Below are positions 1-8,017 of a stretch of DNA of 64,000 nucleotides, piece by piece (position 1 is the stretch's first letter; each line of letters starts with the position of its first letter). Under the pieces are notes generated by a model. It did not search any database. It was given only the letters and a program-made list of their open reading frames with translations, and was not told where the DNA came from. The translations under genes and the position numbers were made by a program. Origin of the DNA: Blautia faecis (GTDB taxonomy: Bacteria > Bacillota > Clostridia > Lachnospirales > Lachnospiraceae); the NCBI RefSeq assembly GCF_020554845.1, contig NZ_JAJCIA010000011.1, positions 35,208-99,207 of the forward strand, in the 5' to 3' direction.

Positions 1-39
1 ACAAGGATTCGAACCTTGAAATGACGGAGTCAGAGTCCG
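1..39 (-). repeat. Partial tRNA-Gln copy, candidate attachment site
   Basis: The first 39 bases are identical to 12621-12659 inside the intact tRNA-Gln gene and lie in the same orientation. The copy covers the anticodon arm and T arm but not the D arm or the 5' acceptor strand; after base 39 the sequence diverges. The window edge cuts the 3' end. A direct repeat of a tRNA 3' part facing an intact tRNA is the usual result of integration by a tyrosine recombinase, so this is read as the distal att site of an island filling the interval (inference). Confidence 0.7.
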
Positions 40-237
40 CTATACTTTTAGGATGGAATGCCCATAAAATAAGGGCTGGCGGAGGTGTCCAGATAAAATT
101 GACCTATGGATTGACCTGTTTTTATCTGTTTCAGTGTAATTGCATTAAAAGCAAAATAAGTGGAAATATTATAGAAAAATATGCTATACTGAGAAAAAGA
201 GAACACGGGAACCATTTATCAGTAAGGAAGTGATTGT
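40..237. other. Non-coding stretch upstream of the mntA-like gene
   Basis: No convincing gene is seen. It holds AAATTGACCTAT at 96-107 and a related ATTGACCTG at 110-118; the same 12-mer recurs twice at the other end of the island (12396 and 12418). An extended -10 box (TGC followed by TATACT, 185-190) lies about 50 bases upstream of the next start and could be the promoter of the toxin-antitoxin pair. Confidence 0.4.
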
Positions 238-573
238 ATGCCAGAAAATGTAAGTAGTATTATATATAAATTTTCCCAGGAAGTGAAGCGTATGCTGGGT
301 GAAAAGCTGACAAAAGTTATTGTATATGGTTCATATGCCAGGGGTGATTATCGAGATAATTCTGACGTAGATATTATGATACTGGTAAAATTGTCTGACG
401 AGGAAATCAGAGCTATTAAAAATGATATTTACGATCTGGCTTTTGATGTCGAGATGAGCACAGGAATTGAAATATCTCCGGTTATCAAAAATGAAGAACA
501 GTATGAATATTGGGTAGATACGTTACCTTTTTATCGAAATGTGAGAGATGAGGGGGTAGTAGTCAGTGAGTGA
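238..573 (+). CDS. mntA: MntA-type nucleotidyltransferase (antitoxin)
   Basis: Minimal nucleotidyltransferase of 111 residues. The family signature is complete: G31-S32 followed by D43 and D45 (GSYARGDYRDNSDVD), the metal-binding aspartates of the polymerase-beta fold. In characterised MntA/HepT modules this protein adds AMP to the HEPN toxin and silences it. AAGGAAG precedes the ATG at a normal distance, and the reading frame overlaps the next gene by 8 bases, so the two should be translationally coupled. Identity as an antitoxin rests on the fold plus the HEPN neighbour. The neighbour looks damaged, so the pair may be inactive. Confidence 0.82.
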   Translation: MPENVSSIIYKFSQEVKRMLGEKLTKVIVYGSYARGDYRDNSDVDIMILVKLSDEEIRAIKNDIYDLAFDVEMSTGIEISPVIKNEEQYEYWVDTLPFYRNVRDEGVVVSE

Positions 574-985
574 AAAGAAAGTTGATTTGTGTATATATCG
601 CATGAGAAGCGCAATCGAGACGTTGGGGGTATCTGCGTTATGTCTGGAAAGTCAACATTATAAGGATTCAATAAACCGTAGCTATTATGCCGCTTTTTAT
701 GCGGTGAAGGCGGTTTTGGCTTTAGAAGAGGTAGATTTTAAGAGACATAAAGATGCTGTTGCATATTTTAATAAGACATATGTTGCAACAGATATTTTTC
801 CAAGAGAAATCGGAAAAAAGCTGGGAAGATTGAAACAAGAGCGTGAAACTAGCGATTATGATGACTTTTATATTTCTCTACAACCGTTGGATATTTTTGT
901 AATATATAACGACGTATGTTATCTCTTTCCTCATCATCCTTTCTTAATGACCCATTTTCTAATTCACAATATCTTTCCAGCATAA
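566..985 (+). CDS. HEPN-domain (HepT-like) protein with replaced C-terminus
   Basis: A protein of 139 residues overlapping the nucleotidyltransferase gene. Residues 1 to about 103 match the HEPN family of COG1895 type, including the SINRSYYAAFYAVKAVL helix and the RHKDAVAYF stretch that carries the conserved His. After ETSDYDDFYI the expected last amphipathic helix is missing; instead about 35 residues of Phe/His/Pro-rich sequence run to a stop, and that DNA reads as a plausible protein on the other strand (849-1103). I infer a recombination junction near 870-880 that removed the C-terminal helix. HEPN toxins act as RNases; whether this truncated form is active cannot be told. Confidence 0.65.
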   Translation: MSEKKVDLCIYRMRSAIETLGVSALCLESQHYKDSINRSYYAAFYAVKAVLALEEVDFKRHKDAVAYFNKTYVATDIFPREIGKKLGRLKQERETSDYDDFYISLQPLDIFVIYNDVCYLFPHHPFLMTHFLIHNIFPA

Positions 986-1103
986 TCTTCTTTGCTTTAT
1001 TTATAAAATTATTTATATCATTATCGCTATATTGAATACCATCTGTTTCTTTACACTCTTCGCTTTCATCTTTTTTATCTTCACATTTTTCTTTTGCGCT
1101 CAT
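849..1103 (-). pseudogene. Possible truncated gene fragment, unknown function
   Basis: An open frame of 84 codons converging on the HEPN gene. The protein is charged and soluble-looking (a Lys/Glu-rich N-terminus, then NFINKAKKIMLERYCELENG and RRYILQKYPTVVEKY), with a composition of a real protein rather than an antisense shadow. It starts with ATG at 1103 and loses sense near 875, the same place where the HEPN protein loses homology. I read it as the N-terminal remnant of a gene cut by the junction. The family is not recognised. Confidence 0.3.
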
Positions 1104-1133
1104 CTAACACTTCATCCATGAAACATCTGCTCC

Positions 1134-1224
1134 TTTCTGGAATCTGCATTCCTCACTTTGCGGGACAAAGGTTCCACAAGCTGTGACGCACATCTTGCAG
1201 AAAGCATTTTCCAAACACACCCTA
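1134..1224 (-). repeat. Copy of dispersed palindromic repeat
   Basis: On the minus strand this reads TAGGGTGTGTTTGGAAAATG then CTTTCTGCAAGATGTGCGTC, nearly identical to the copy at 35801-35885. It is one of several intergenic copies in the window (see the finding on the repeat family). The far end of this copy is degenerate. Confidence 0.6.
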
Positions 1225-1243
1225 GTTTGTGGGAAATTATTGA

Positions 1244-1272
1244 TTGAGAAACAGATATAAACTGGTTATAAT
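1244..1272 (+). promoter_or_regulatory. Promoter of the yesM/yesN-like operon
   Basis: TTGAGA (1244-1249), a 17-base spacer and TATAAT (1267-1272). The -10 box lies 44 bases upstream of the chosen kinase start at 1317. Found by eye as the best sigma-A match in the gap. Confidence 0.55.
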
Positions 1273-1316
1273 AAAAATTAAGAAAAGCAGTACAGATCAT
1301 GAAAATGGAGGAAATT

Positions 1317-3188
1317 ATGACAAAAGTACAAAAATGGTTTGCAAAATTGAGAAACCGGATTTTTTTCTCTTTTGTTGGATGTTTTTTAGGAATTATGTTG
1401 CTCATTATGGGGGTGTTTCAGTTTTCTTCACAAAAACATTTTTCGCAGCTTGCAGTAAGCAGTACCAGGCGAGAGCTTGCTTCTATCACAGATAATCTGG
1501 AAAGTACACTACAGCACGTCATCAATTTCAGCATATCAGCATCGATCAATGATGGAATTATCCGTATCGCCCGAACGTATCCAACACTGCCGGGATCTGA
1601 AGCAGAACAATATGCTGTCCGCAAAAAAATCAATACCATTATTAATGCCATTATTGCCCTGAGCCCTAATATTGCAATGTGGGATATTATGGCGAAAGAC
1701 GGAAGTTTTTTTCAGGCTGGCGGATATAATCTGTCGGAACTGGATTCGTTTGATAAAGAACAGATAATGAAACAGCATCAAAATGCAAGACAGGCGATGA
1801 TAACAGGTCCTTATTTTTATTTGCCTGCAAGAGAAACATTAAAGGAAAACGGAAAATATGTTTTTTTGATATCAAAGCCGATTGTTGATTTAAATACAAG
1901 AGAAACTTATGGATACCTTATGTTTTTCATCGAAGCATCAACTATAGCCTCGCCATTTGTAAACTACAGGCCAAATAACAGCGAGGTTACGTTTTACATA
2001 ACGGATCAGGAAAATACTATTTTACTTGCATCGGACCTGAATTACACAGGAAAAACCATACGGGAAGCCTTTCCCTTTTCCAAGAGGGATGTAGAGAATC
2101 TGGAAACACAGGACTATTTAACCAAGGAAAATGTTGTCTATTGCTCAACACAAATGTCACTGCCAGACTGGAAGCTCATTCATGTGATTCCAATGGATGA
2201 GCTGATGAAAGAACAGCATTTGTTTGCAAGGATCTTTTTTATCTGTAATTTACTGGTGATTCTGTTTTTTGCACTTTTATCCTGGTGGAATGCCAGAGCC
2301 ATATCTGGGCCAATCCTGGATCTGAGTGAGGTCATGAAGAATGTAGTAAAAGAAGCCTATGCACCGGTAGAAGTGCCTGGAACTTCCGAAGAAATCCAGA
2401 TTTTATACCGTGGGTATAATACATTTGCCGAACAGACACAACAGCTTTTACAAACCATTTATGAAGAAGAACGTGAAAAAAATGACTATCAGTTTCGGTT
2501 GATACAGGAGCAGATTAAACCTCATTTTCTGTACAATACGCTTGAAATGATCAAATCTATGATAGATCTTGGTATTTATGATGAGGCAGGCGAAGCAATT
2601 TCTACACTTGCCAGATTCTATCGCAATTCGTTAAGCAAGGGATCCAATATTATAACCATTGCTACAGAAATTGATATGGTAAAACAGTATTTATACATTG
2701 AAAAATTACGCCACATGGAGTATTTTGATTACGAAATCGTATGTGAAAAGGGAACGGAACAGTACGTAATTCCAAAATTGACTCTGCAACCGATTCTGGA
2801 GAATGCGATTGTTCACGGAACAGCATCAGATGGTCGTATGTGTTTCGTCTCACTGAGCATAAAAAATGCAGCGGATACTGTTGTAATTACCGTAAAGGAT
2901 GATGGAAACGGAATTGAACCGGAAAAACTCTGTCAGCTGAATAAGAATCTTGACGAAGCCCGTGGAGAGGAAAAGGGTTCTTTCGGATTATTCAGCATCA
3001 ACAGGCGTGTGCGACTTTTATATGGAACCGAATACGGCATCCGCTTGGAAAGTGAACCAGGGAAAGGGACAATCGTGATATTACGGATTCCGAAACTGGA
3101 ACATTTAGACGAAACAGCATCGTCTATACTGGAAAGAGACCAAGAAACAGCGGGGAGAAAGCAATATGAAGAAAATCGTTATTATTGA
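1317..3188 (+). CDS. YesM-type sensor histidine kinase
   Basis: Membrane sensor kinase of 623 residues from the ATG at 1317, chosen because GGAGG (1306-1310) sits 6 bases upstream; an ATG at 1299 would place this site inside the gene. Order: TM helix near residues 14-36, an extracytoplasmic sensor (Cache-like, inferred) to about 300, a second TM (FICNLLVILFFALLSWW), HAMP, then a His-kinase domain with H403 in QEQIKPHFLYNTLEM and an ATPase with N box LQPILENAIVHG and GSFGLFS. This is the LytS/YesM class (His_kinase PF06580), which usually senses or controls sugar uptake. It overlaps the response regulator by 23 bases and lies directly upstream of a sugar importer. Confidence 0.88.
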   Translation: MTKVQKWFAKLRNRIFFSFVGCFLGIMLLIMGVFQFSSQKHFSQLAVSSTRRELASITDNLESTLQHVINFSISASINDGIIRIARTYPTLPGSEAEQYAVRKKINTIINAIIALSPNIAMWDIMAKDGSFFQAGGYNLSELDSFDKEQIMKQHQNARQAMITGPYFYLPARETLKENGKYVFLISKPIVDLNTRETYGYLMFFIEASTIASPFVNYRPNNSEVTFYITDQENTILLASDLNYTGKTIREAFPFSKRDVENLETQDYLTKENVVYCSTQMSLPDWKLIHVIPMDELMKEQHLFARIFFICNLLVILFFALLSWWNARAISGPILDLSEVMKNVVKEAYAPVEVPGTSEEIQILYRGYNTFAEQTQQLLQTIYEEEREKNDYQFRLIQEQIKPHFLYNTLEMIKSMIDLGIYDEAGEAISTLARFYRNSLSKGSNIITIATEIDMVKQYLYIEKLRHMEYFDYEIVCEKGTEQYVIPKLTLQPILENAIVHGTASDGRMCFVSLSIKNAADTVVITVKDDGNGIEPEKLCQLNKNLDEARGEEKGSFGLFSINRRVRLLYGTEYGIRLESEPGKGTIVILRIPKLEHLDETASSILERDQETAGRKQYEENRYY

Positions 3189-4788
3189 TGATGAGTATTT
3201 TTTCAGACAGGCGTTAATAAAATATGTCAGGAGCTTTAAGGATGAATTTACTGTGGTAGGTGACGCCGGAAACGGAAAGCTTGGTATCGAGCTGATTGAA
3301 CAGTATCATCCGGAAATTATTTTGATCGACATCAGTATGCCACAGATGACAGGCTTTGATGTAATTTCATATATACAGAAACAAGCACTTCAGACCCGCT
3401 TTATTATCATTTCCGGTTATGACAAGTTTGAGTATGCGCAGAAAGCCATTCAGATGGGAGTACAGGATTTTCTGCTGAAGCCTGTGACAGTCGAGAGTCT
3501 GCATAAGAGTCTCAGGCAAACCAGTGAACGAATCGATCAGGAAGTGAAAAAGGATCAAAATCTGGAGGTGCTGGATAAAAAAAAGCGAAACTATCAAAAT
3601 TATATGAGACATTTTGCAGCATCACAGTTTGTAAGAAAAGATAAGGATCAGGAGGGAATGCAGAAGCTTGCTTCTGAGGTGGGCTATCGACTGGATGCCA
3701 AGCGCCATGTCGCCATACTTTACCGGGTTAATCATTTACCGGGCAACTGGAAAAAAACAGATTATGAGCTTTACTACTTTACGGTAGAAAATGTGTTTTG
3801 TGAACTACTTGGAGAAAAAAACTGCTGCATCAGTTACATTAATTTCCAGAAATCGCTCTGCCTTCTTGTAGGAATATGTGAATCACCTTATGATGCAGAG
3901 TGGATTCGGTCGCTGCTGAAAAAAACGATTGAGGTATGTGACCCGGAGGGCGATCTTGGAACCACTGCTGTAATTGGAGGATTTTATACAGAAGCCAATC
4001 AGCTTTATGACTCCTATATTGAAGCGTTTGCGTTGGAACGAAAACGGTGTTTTTATGAATATTCCGGCGTTTTTTACGTAGAGGATGCCACTGAAGAGCA
4101 GCAGGAAAACGGCTATCTGCTGCAAAATGATGATTTTATCCAACGGCTGGTTGCTGCTATGCGACAAAATCAGAGGAGCCTAGTAAAAGAAATGCTGCGG
4201 ACATTTGCAGACTCTCTTGCATTGCTCCAGCCATCTCGGGAACAGTTTTTGCTGCAGATCAACCAGGTGTCGTCTGCGTTGCTGGATTTCGCTATGGAAT
4301 ACGGAGTGACAGAAACGGTTGAAAAAAACAGCAAGCTTTTTTCCAGTGATTATATAGAAATCAGTTCTGTCTCAGAAATTCAGACGGAACTCATTCGCTA
4401 TGGAGAACAGATTTTACAGCAGGTACATCTTTCAAAGAATAGCAGCAATTCTGCCATTGTGAGAAGAACAAAGGAATACATCAAGGCACATTATCAGGAT
4501 GATGAATTGTGCCTTGAGCAGATTGCGGATGCACTGGATGTCAATCTTCAGTATATGTGCTTTCTTTTTAAGAAACAGACAGATACAACGATTGGAGCAT
4601 ATATTTTACAGACACGAATGGAAATGGCCGGCAGGCTTTTCCAAAGAACGAATTACAATGTGACAGAAGTAGCTCAAAGAGTCGGATTTTTCGATGTCAG
4701 TTACTTCAGTAAGTGCTTCAAAAAATATTTCGGTGTATCACCGAAACAGTATCAGAATGTGAGCAGCAACTATCTAAAGACAACTTAA
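3166..4788 (+). CDS. YesN-type response regulator (REC plus AraC HTH)
   Basis: Response regulator of 540 residues. The receiver has the acidic pair D8-D9, phospho-acceptor D55 (ILIDISMPQM) and a conserved Lys in LLKPVTV. A middle region of about 300 residues without clear motifs follows, then a two-helix-turn-helix AraC domain in the last 100 residues (LEQIADALDVNLQYMCFLFK and VTEVAQRVGFFDVSYFSKCF, ending VSPKQYQ). It pairs with the overlapping kinase. Its likely target is the importer/GH2 unit just downstream, which has its own gap and follows a terminator. It is not LytTR-type, unlike the other regulators in this window. Confidence 0.9.
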   Translation: MKKIVIIDDEYFFRQALIKYVRSFKDEFTVVGDAGNGKLGIELIEQYHPEIILIDISMPQMTGFDVISYIQKQALQTRFIIISGYDKFEYAQKAIQMGVQDFLLKPVTVESLHKSLRQTSERIDQEVKKDQNLEVLDKKKRNYQNYMRHFAASQFVRKDKDQEGMQKLASEVGYRLDAKRHVAILYRVNHLPGNWKKTDYELYYFTVENVFCELLGEKNCCISYINFQKSLCLLVGICESPYDAEWIRSLLKKTIEVCDPEGDLGTTAVIGGFYTEANQLYDSYIEAFALERKRCFYEYSGVFYVEDATEEQQENGYLLQNDDFIQRLVAAMRQNQRSLVKEMLRTFADSLALLQPSREQFLLQINQVSSALLDFAMEYGVTETVEKNSKLFSSDYIEISSVSEIQTELIRYGEQILQQVHLSKNSSNSAIVRRTKEYIKAHYQDDELCLEQIADALDVNLQYMCFLFKKQTDTTIGAYILQTRMEMAGRLFQRTNYNVTEVAQRVGFFDVSYFSKCFKKYFGVSPKQYQNVSSNYLKTT

Positions 4789-4799
4789 GATTTTACCAA

Positions 4800-4840
4800 T
4801 AATACGAATTTTCTCCATTCCGGAGAGATTCGTATTTTAT
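4800..4840 (+). terminator. Terminator after the two-component operon
   Basis: Inverted repeat AATACGAAT...ATTCGTATT with an inner TCTCC/GGAGA stem, followed by a T-rich tract. It separates the regulators from the importer genes, which therefore need their own promoter in 4841-4933. Confidence 0.75.
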
Positions 4841-4933
4841 TATAATTAAGACAACAAAGAGTTCCAGAAAAAAATTAAACCGGTTTGAAGTATATTCAGG
4901 AACAAAAAATTAAATTAAAAGGGAGAAATCGTA

Positions 4934-6214
4934 ATGAAAAAAAGAATACTTATCGCAGCATTAACAGCTGCCATGGCATCTTCTATATTTGGAGTAACAG
5001 TAAATGCAGCAGAACGTGAACTGAATATTAACTGGCTGTCATCCAGAAGTGCATCTGAATCAGCAATTTTGGCAATACAGGATATTGCCAAGCAGTACCA
5101 GGAAGAGAATCCTGATCTGGACTTTAATTTTGAAATTGAGAATATTTCAGATCGTACTGCATATCTGCAGAAACTGAAAATTCTGGCAGCAAGCGATGAA
5201 TTGCCTGAGTGGTTTGACTCCGATCCGGATACCTGGTTCGCAGATATTGTTGCAGACGGAAAAGCCTATTCCTTTGAAGATTTGTACAAAGAGCTTGGAA
5301 TGTATGACCAGATTTTCCCAATCTCGAAGGAATACGCAAGACTTTCAGATGGCAGTCTGAATCTGATGACGCTGCAGTGCAACACCGAATATTTCTTCTA
5401 CAACAAAGATCTGTTTGAGCAGGCTGGAATTACGGAAACTCCCAAAACATTTGATGAGTTACTTGCAGATTGCAAGCTGTTACAGGATCAGGAAATTATT
5501 CCGATTGCAATGGGTGGTGACTGGCCAATCCTCCGCTACTTTGCACAGGTTCCATTCCGACTGACAGGAAATGAATATATTGAAAATGCAGTATCCGGAG
5601 AAGGATCTTTTGGTGAAGAAGCAGGACTGAAAGGAGCACAGTTTATTCAGGATATTGCACAGTACTTCCAGGAAGGCTGGAGCAGTGCAGATTACGATAC
5701 AATGATTGATCTCTTTGCTTCCGGACAGGCAGCAATTATGTATAATGGTACATGGGCACTTGATCAGGCAGATATGATTGGTGAGGACGAAAACATTAAA
5801 GATAATATTGGATACTTCACTATGCCAACATATTCAGATGCAGATGTGACAACAGCAACCGACTTCTTTGCAAACTCCGGTATTGGAACTGCGATTCGCA
5901 CCGATGCTGTGGATGACGAGATGAAAGCGTGGATGAAATACCTTCTTGAACATTATGCAGATGCAAGTCTTTCTTACAATCAGCTTCCATCCGTAATGCC
6001 AGATGAAGAAACAATGCAGAGTCTTCCAAAGGTATATCAGCAGATCATTGAGGATGTGTCCAATGTGAAGGAGTATGCAAAATGCTGGGATGTAGTTATT
6101 GATTCTGCACTTGTAGAGCCGCTGGAAAAAGAGACCGTCATCCTTGCACTTGGTCAGGAAACTCCTGAAGAGTGGGCTGCAAATATGGATGAATATGTAA
6201 AAAATCAGAAATAA
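4934..6214 (+). CDS. Sugar ABC importer, extracellular binding protein
   Basis: Solute-binding protein of 426 residues (SBP_bac_1 family). A signal peptide ends near residue 25 (SIFGVTVNAAERE); there is no lipobox Cys, so it is either released or held by other contacts. The body has the family layout, with an N-terminal beta-strand LNINWLSSRS, a YNKDLFEQAGITETPKTFDEL segment and a MYNGTWALDQAD segment typical of oligosaccharide binders. GGGAGA precedes the ATG. Two permeases and a GH2 enzyme follow in the same direction. The substrate is probably a beta-linked oligosaccharide or glycoside, inferred from the GH2 gene. Confidence 0.88.
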   Translation: MKKRILIAALTAAMASSIFGVTVNAAERELNINWLSSRSASESAILAIQDIAKQYQEENPDLDFNFEIENISDRTAYLQKLKILAASDELPEWFDSDPDTWFADIVADGKAYSFEDLYKELGMYDQIFPISKEYARLSDGSLNLMTLQCNTEYFFYNKDLFEQAGITETPKTFDELLADCKLLQDQEIIPIAMGGDWPILRYFAQVPFRLTGNEYIENAVSGEGSFGEEAGLKGAQFIQDIAQYFQEGWSSADYDTMIDLFASGQAAIMYNGTWALDQADMIGEDENIKDNIGYFTMPTYSDADVTTATDFFANSGIGTAIRTDAVDDEMKAWMKYLLEHYADASLSYNQLPSVMPDEETMQSLPKVYQQIIEDVSNVKEYAKCWDVVIDSALVEPLEKETVILALGQETPEEWAANMDEYVKNQK

Positions 6215-6280
6215 GACAGAGAAACAGCATTCGGGGCTTTTGAAAATCAAAAGCCCTGGATATCAGAAAGGAAGACAAAT

Positions 6281-7147
6281 ATGAAGCCAAAAAGAAAAAT
6301 AGAACCATGGCTTTTTTTATTGCCCGCACTTGTGGTTTATGTGTCGATTGTTCTTTTCCCAATGCTTCAAACTATTGGCTACAGCTTTATGGACTGGAAT
6401 GGAATCGGAGAAAAAACATTTGCAGGCTTGAAAAATTACAGCCGAATGCTGTCAGATAAAAATTTGCGAACTGCTTTTTTGAATAATATGTTTTTCCTGT
6501 TGCTCGGCACAGTCTTTCAGATGTTTATGGGACTTTTAATGGCTACCCTTCTTTCCGGAATTAAAAAGGGGTCCAATCTATTCCGGGTATTGTACTTCAT
6601 TCCCTGTATTATTTCATCTATGGCGGTCTGCAAGATCTTTGAAAAACTGCTGTCAGTTCAGCCACTCGGTGTAATACCGGCACTGATGAAGCTGATGCAT
6701 CTCAAACCAATAGCTTTTTTATCTGATTTTAAATATGCACTAACATGGGTGACTCTGATTGATGGATACAAATTCTGTGGATTATATATGGTTATTTTTT
6801 ATGCCGCACTGATGAATGTTTCCAAAGACACCATAGAGGCTGCGTATATTGATGGATGCAACTGGATACAGGCATATTTCTTTGTCAAACTTCCGGCAAT
6901 TAAAAATATGTTTTTTGTGGTTCTGGTCATTCTTGTAAACGGCTGTCTGAAGGGATTTGATGTATCTTACATCCTGACCGGAGGTGGTCCTGGTAATGCA
7001 ACAGAACTTGTGGCAACCTATATGTATAAAACGGCATTCAGTATGTCAAACTTCGGCTATGGAAGTACGCTTGCGGTATTTATTTTGATTGAATCATTAA
7101 TAGCCGTAGGAATCGTTAAACTGATTCAGAAAAAATTCAGTGATTGA
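6281..7147 (+). CDS. Sugar ABC importer permease (MalF/UgpA type)
   Basis: Inner-membrane permease of 288 residues with six predicted TM helices and the BPD_transp_1 EAA-like loop near residues 185-205 (DTIEAAYIDGCNWIQAYFFV), which docks onto the ATPase. The PWLFLLPALVVY start is typical of MalF-type subunits. It sits 66 bases after the binding protein and 13 bases before the partner permease. No ATPase gene is present in the locus; Firmicutes importers of this class normally share one MsmK/MsmX-type ATPase encoded elsewhere (family knowledge). Confidence 0.9.
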   Translation: MKPKRKIEPWLFLLPALVVYVSIVLFPMLQTIGYSFMDWNGIGEKTFAGLKNYSRMLSDKNLRTAFLNNMFFLLLGTVFQMFMGLLMATLLSGIKKGSNLFRVLYFIPCIISSMAVCKIFEKLLSVQPLGVIPALMKLMHLKPIAFLSDFKYALTWVTLIDGYKFCGLYMVIFYAALMNVSKDTIEAAYIDGCNWIQAYFFVKLPAIKNMFFVVLVILVNGCLKGFDVSYILTGGGPGNATELVATYMYKTAFSMSNFGYGSTLAVFILIESLIAVGIVKLIQKKFSD

Positions 7148-7160
7148 TGGGGGGGATTAG

Positions 7161-8003
7161 ATGGAAACGTTACAGGCAGGTAAGAAAACAAAAATAATAT
7201 TTCTAATCTTCATTATCTTTTTTGTAGTGCTGCAAAGTTACCCGGTATTTTGGGTTCTTATAGCGAGCTTAAAAACACCAGAGGAAATTGCCGGTTCTGC
7301 GCCATATGCGCTTCCTGGTAGCTTTTATCTTGGAAATTATATCAAAGCGTTTACGCAGTCCAGTCTCGTGCGCTATTTTCTTAACAGTGTGGTTGTAGCT
7401 ATATGTACACTGTTTGGTATCGTAGTACTAAGTGCACCGGCGGCCTATGCGATCAGCAAAATTCGCTTCAAACAGAGCGAAAAGGTATTAACCTTTTTTT
7501 TACTTGGCATGATGATTCCCACATTTTCATGTCTGATCCCAATGTTCCAGACTTATAATACGTTGGGATTGCGTAATACCTATGCTGCCGTTATTCTGCC
7601 ACAGATAGGCTTCAGTCTGCCAATGTGTATTTTCCTGTATGTTGGATTCATGAAATACATACCGAATGAACTGCTGGAGGCGGGAGCAATTGACGGAGCA
7701 GGTAATTTTAGGATTTTCAGGCAGATAGTATTTCCAATGGCAAAAAATTCCACTGTCACAGTGGTTATCTATAACTTTGTGTCAATCTGGAATGAGTTTA
7801 CTTATGCAAATACGTTTATGACAAAAGACGAGATGAAAACTCTTCCAATCGGACTAAACGCTTTTGTTGGTGAAATGGGACGCAGAGACTGGGGTGCTAC
7901 CTTTTCAGCAATCGTAATTGCAATTCTTCCGACAATTATAGTATATTTCTTTTTAAATAAACAGGTAATGGAGGGCATGGCAGCAGGTGCTGTCAAGAGC
8001 TGA
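7161..8003 (+). CDS. Sugar ABC importer permease (MalG/UgpE type)
   Basis: Second permease, 280 residues, six TM helices, with the EAA-type loop ELLEAGAIDGAGNFRIFRQI. The C-terminus EGMAAGAVKS matches the conserved end of MalG-like subunits (compare GLTTGAVKG in the xylosidase-linked permease at 40822). GGGGGG lies just upstream of the ATG. It forms the channel with the preceding gene and is followed after 14 bases by the GH2 gene, which points to one transcript. Confidence 0.9.
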   Translation: METLQAGKKTKIIFLIFIIFFVVLQSYPVFWVLIASLKTPEEIAGSAPYALPGSFYLGNYIKAFTQSSLVRYFLNSVVVAICTLFGIVVLSAPAAYAISKIRFKQSEKVLTFFLLGMMIPTFSCLIPMFQTYNTLGLRNTYAAVILPQIGFSLPMCIFLYVGFMKYIPNELLEAGAIDGAGNFRIFRQIVFPMAKNSTVTVVIYNFVSIWNEFTYANTFMTKDEMKTLPIGLNAFVGEMGRRDWGATFSAIVIAILPTIIVYFFLNKQVMEGMAAGAVKS

Positions 8004-8017
8004 ATACAGGAGGATAT

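Noticed and set aside
21..233. 70-codon plus frame at the left edge
   Set aside because: Starts inside the partial tRNA copy, has no ribosome site and no family resemblance.
1112..1405. 97-codon minus frame
   Set aside because: Overlaps the kinase 5' end and the palindromic repeat; hydrophobic stretch is the complement of the first TM helix.
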